Assembly: GCA_034696485.1 (NCBI GenBank)
Contig: JAQIWT010000175.1
Span: 1-30,021 of the forward strand
Origin: Isohypsibius dastychi
Taxonomy: Eukaryota > Tardigrada > Eutardigrada > Parachela > Isohypsibiidae
Reading direction: 5' to 3'
Length of the DNA: 30,021 bases
Part shown: positions 28,276 to 30,021 of the stretch, piece after piece
Position numbering within the stretch: the first letter of the stretch is position 1
Layout: the number at the start of each line of letters is the position of its first letter
The notes under the pieces: generated by a model
What the model saw: the letters and a program-made list of their open reading frames with translations, nothing else
Told to the model about the DNA's origin: nothing
Databases searched by the model: none
Made by a program: the position numbers and the translations under genes

Positions 28276-29397
28276 AATATCGTCCGAGATGTGGCGAATA
28301 TATTCGTTGTCCAGCACGAAATATTCTACCTGACACCAGAGAATTCGCAAAAATGGCTGGAAAATCGAGGGAAAATTAGCAAATGGAGGAAGAGTTCGGC
28401 ACCAGTGACCAATGTTTTCTGAAGCCAATCCTGAAGAATACGAGCATGTCCCGATGAAAGAAGACATAGAACCGTCATATTCAAGAATGCCACCATCTTT
28501 ACATCGCGCCAGAGTTATTGATTTCTGGGGTGGGTCCCGCGTCCTTATCCAGATTTTAAGTTGGCTCCGTGCTATGGGGCTTGAAGTCCAAGACAGCCTC
28601 CGACGTGGTCAAATCGACGAAGCTGCATTTGGCCCAATTGCGGCAGAGGTTTTGGCTTTTATGTTTAACACTGGCGGGACGATCAATGATCTTTCAGATC
28701 AAGAGGTTGCTCAAGCAAACACCAGGGTTGCAGTAGCTGCAAGTCGACGGACGTTAAACATGAGTGCTGAAAGCTGAGTTTGGTTGGATGACAACCATTT
28801 GCGACACCTTATAGCCGACCAAACACCTCTGCCATTCAGTTCAACTTCGCAGTTTGTGACAGTTACAACAGCAAGCAAACTCACAAATTGTTTCTTTGCA
28901 AGGCATTCCTTTGAATTGCGTGAGAGTGGAGAAACTAGAAACTACATTTTAAACACCGACTCCAAAGGACGCGGATTACACTGGTTGCCGTGACATCCTA
29001 GTTGCCGTGACATATGCTACCTGGAGTAACAGCAAAGAAAAACTGCGCCGCGTACATGCAGGATCAGATATTACAATCTTACGTGGAACGCTGAAAAATC
29101 TGAAAATTAACCTGAAACGTATTTCATGTGAAGAGGGAAATTGCATCGGGGGAGAAATCCGAAGTAAGAAGCTAGCATGTAAGCAAACTGATAGATAACG
29201 AGTGCTCAATTCATGTTTAATTTACAGCAACCTTGAGCGGTGCAATGCTGTCCACTCCACTTGCCATATCTACTGTTGGCATCGCCGCACTTGTAACGGT
29301 ATTTCGGAAGCTGCGTAGCTTAACGCTCAGGCAAAATCGCCGAAATGACAAGTTCAGCACTCTTAACAGATATGACTACGTGCCGACTTCAGCATAA
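28273..29397 (+). pseudogene. Ulp1/C48-like cysteine peptidase with membrane tail, frame-disrupted
   Basis: From ATG 28273 the reading is MNIVRDVANIFVVQHEIFYL and WKSSAP-like text to 28420, then one frame over from 28412 (EEYEHVPMKEDIEPSYSRM, VIDFWGGSRVLIQILSWLRA, AEVLAFMFNTGGTINDLSD). A TGA at 28775 is followed in the same frame by VWLDDNHLRHLIADQTPLPF (W-L-x-D-D, as at the start of Ulp1 domains), then NTDSKGRGLHW with the presumed catalytic His at 28979. A 17-bp duplication shifts the frame, and VAVTYATWSN continues from 29001. CEEGNCIGGE near 29130 is at the position of the catalytic Cys box. A 64-nt intron (29164-29227) leads to a last exon with LAISTVGIAALVTVF, a membrane segment. Ulp1-like peptidases cleave SUMO-like tags; some transposons and DNA viruses of eukaryotes carry relatives. 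The assignment is by motif only. Confidence 0.5.
28984..29013. repeat. 17-bp tandem duplication at the peptidase His motif
   Basis: GTTGCCGTGACAT stands at 28984 and 29001, with CCTA between, giving a 17-bp period. It lies directly after the CACTGG that encodes the presumed catalytic His-Trp and changes the frame. It is therefore the lesion that breaks the peptidase domain. Confidence 0.9.
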
Positions 29398-29404
29398 CAG
29401 TTGG

Positions 29405-29814
29405 TGAAAAAACAATTGGTCGACCGAGTACTATTCCCGTGCGAGTCTGAATTTTCGCCAGGTCCTCTGTTATGCAGCGCGTAGTGAAGACAAGCCTTTG
29501 TTTTGAATTCTTGTGGCTTATTAATATATTGTTCTGTGTGTGTTGAATTCCAGAAGTTACCAGAAGTTAAGTTTCCCTCGCTTATATAATTTAAGCCCCG
29601 CGCAAACTTGCATTGCAGTTTCTATCACAATTTTGTTGTTCAACAAGGCACTTCAGAAACCAGACCACTTGAAACCACACAATTTTCATGCACTTTAAGT
29701 GATACGTGTGAAGTTTGTTCGATAAACTAGCATGAAAACTCATGAATTCAAAGTTTCCAGTGCGAAACTGGTAATTTAAATAGATAAATATGAATAAATT
29801 TGACGTTTTTCAAA
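29405..29814. other. Downstream spacer with a TATA-like box
   Basis: No gene seen. CCAGAAGTTA is repeated in tandem at 29551-29571. CTTATATAATTTAAGC at about 29581 resembles a TATA box, with GCATTGCAGTTTC 30 bp further on, which could be a start site for transcription to the right. There is no other evidence for a promoter. Confidence 0.3.
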
Positions 29815-30021
29815 AATTGCCCCTCCGCAGTATCCAGGGAATGGTGAACCCCCAGTGTATTTCGCGAGACCCCCTGATTTAAGAAATCGCACGCCCGCAG
29901 TTCCCCCTGGAATCGATCGCTCTAGGTGCGTTTTTTTGAAAACTGATTGCACCCCCGCAGTTTTTTTGCGACTTTTTTCTTGACCGATCGCGTGGGTGCT
30001 ACAATAGCACCCCGGGGGTTC
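29815..30021. repeat. C-rich repeat with CCCGCAGT words, cut by the window end
   Basis: CCTCCGCAGT, ACCCCCAGTG, GCCCGCAGTTCC and CCCCCGCAGTTTTTTTG recur from about 29820 to 29965, spaced 27-60 bp apart, with GAATCGATCG and GACCGATCGCG words between. It continues past the end of the window. This looks like a dispersed or tandem repeat of unknown family; no gene seen. Confidence 0.55.

Noticed and set aside
1-30021. CRISPR array, bacterial operon or prophage
   Set aside because: No regular spacer repeats, and spliced animal-type genes are present.

Overview
The window looks like animal nuclear DNA, most likely from a nematode or a similar compact-genome invertebrate. The reasons are short introns (51 and 56 nt in the gene at 14.8-15.3 kb, 64 nt at 29.16 kb), GTAAG/GTGAGT donors, TTTCAG-type acceptors, AT-rich spacers, and animal-specific proteins (a syntenin and an ECT2-type Rho exchange factor). 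There is no operon-like gene packing, bacterial ribosome-binding pattern, CRISPR array or prophage. I recognised protein families by reading translations against known family patterns; no database search was possible.

Layout. 0.3-1.9 kb (+): the 3' four exons of a syntenin gene, intact and correctly spliced. 2.1-4.1 kb: a dense run of inverted-repeat (foldback) structures. Two have arms built from irregular arrays of a short TTTCGNAGT-like word, one is a roughly 0.7-kb hairpin, and one is a nested MITE-like element with GC-rich palindromes. 5.2-5.8 kb: a further inverted repeat of about 111 bp arms. 5.6-12 kb: pieces of several genes on both strands, mostly interrupted by stops or frame changes. 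They include an acidic/Ser-rich gene (-), an unrecognised spliced gene (+), a RING-finger gene of IAP-like type (-), a long eroded reading frame (+) and a tandem-RRM gene (-). 12-18.2 kb: mostly unassigned, with palindromic repeats at 14.1 kb, a multi-exon unrecognised gene (-, 14.8-15.3 kb) and a possible secreted protein gene (-, 17.4-18.2 kb).

18.9-21.2 kb (+): an ECT2-like RhoGEF relic. It has a DH domain, a damaged PH domain and a basic C-terminal tail, and a 345-bp PH segment occurs twice, exactly 1260 bp apart. 21.7-29.4 kb is a transposon graveyard: a Penelope-like reverse transcriptase relic (+), a LINE reverse transcriptase relic (+), a fragment of a hAT/ZNF862-like transposase (-), an LTR-retroelement gag fragment (-), a longer hAT/ZMYM1-like transposase relic (+), and a Ulp1-like cysteine peptidase gene (+) with a spliced, membrane-anchored tail. 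The last 200 bp are a C-rich repeat.

Most genes after 2 kb carry one or a few stops or single-base frame changes in otherwise readable protein. This is either real decay in a repeat-rich region or uncorrected assembly error; raw reads or transcripts would separate the two. The most unusual signals are the foldback cluster at 2.1-4.1 kb, the 345-bp duplication in the RhoGEF whose two copies share one frameshift, and the peptidase gene beside the hAT relic.
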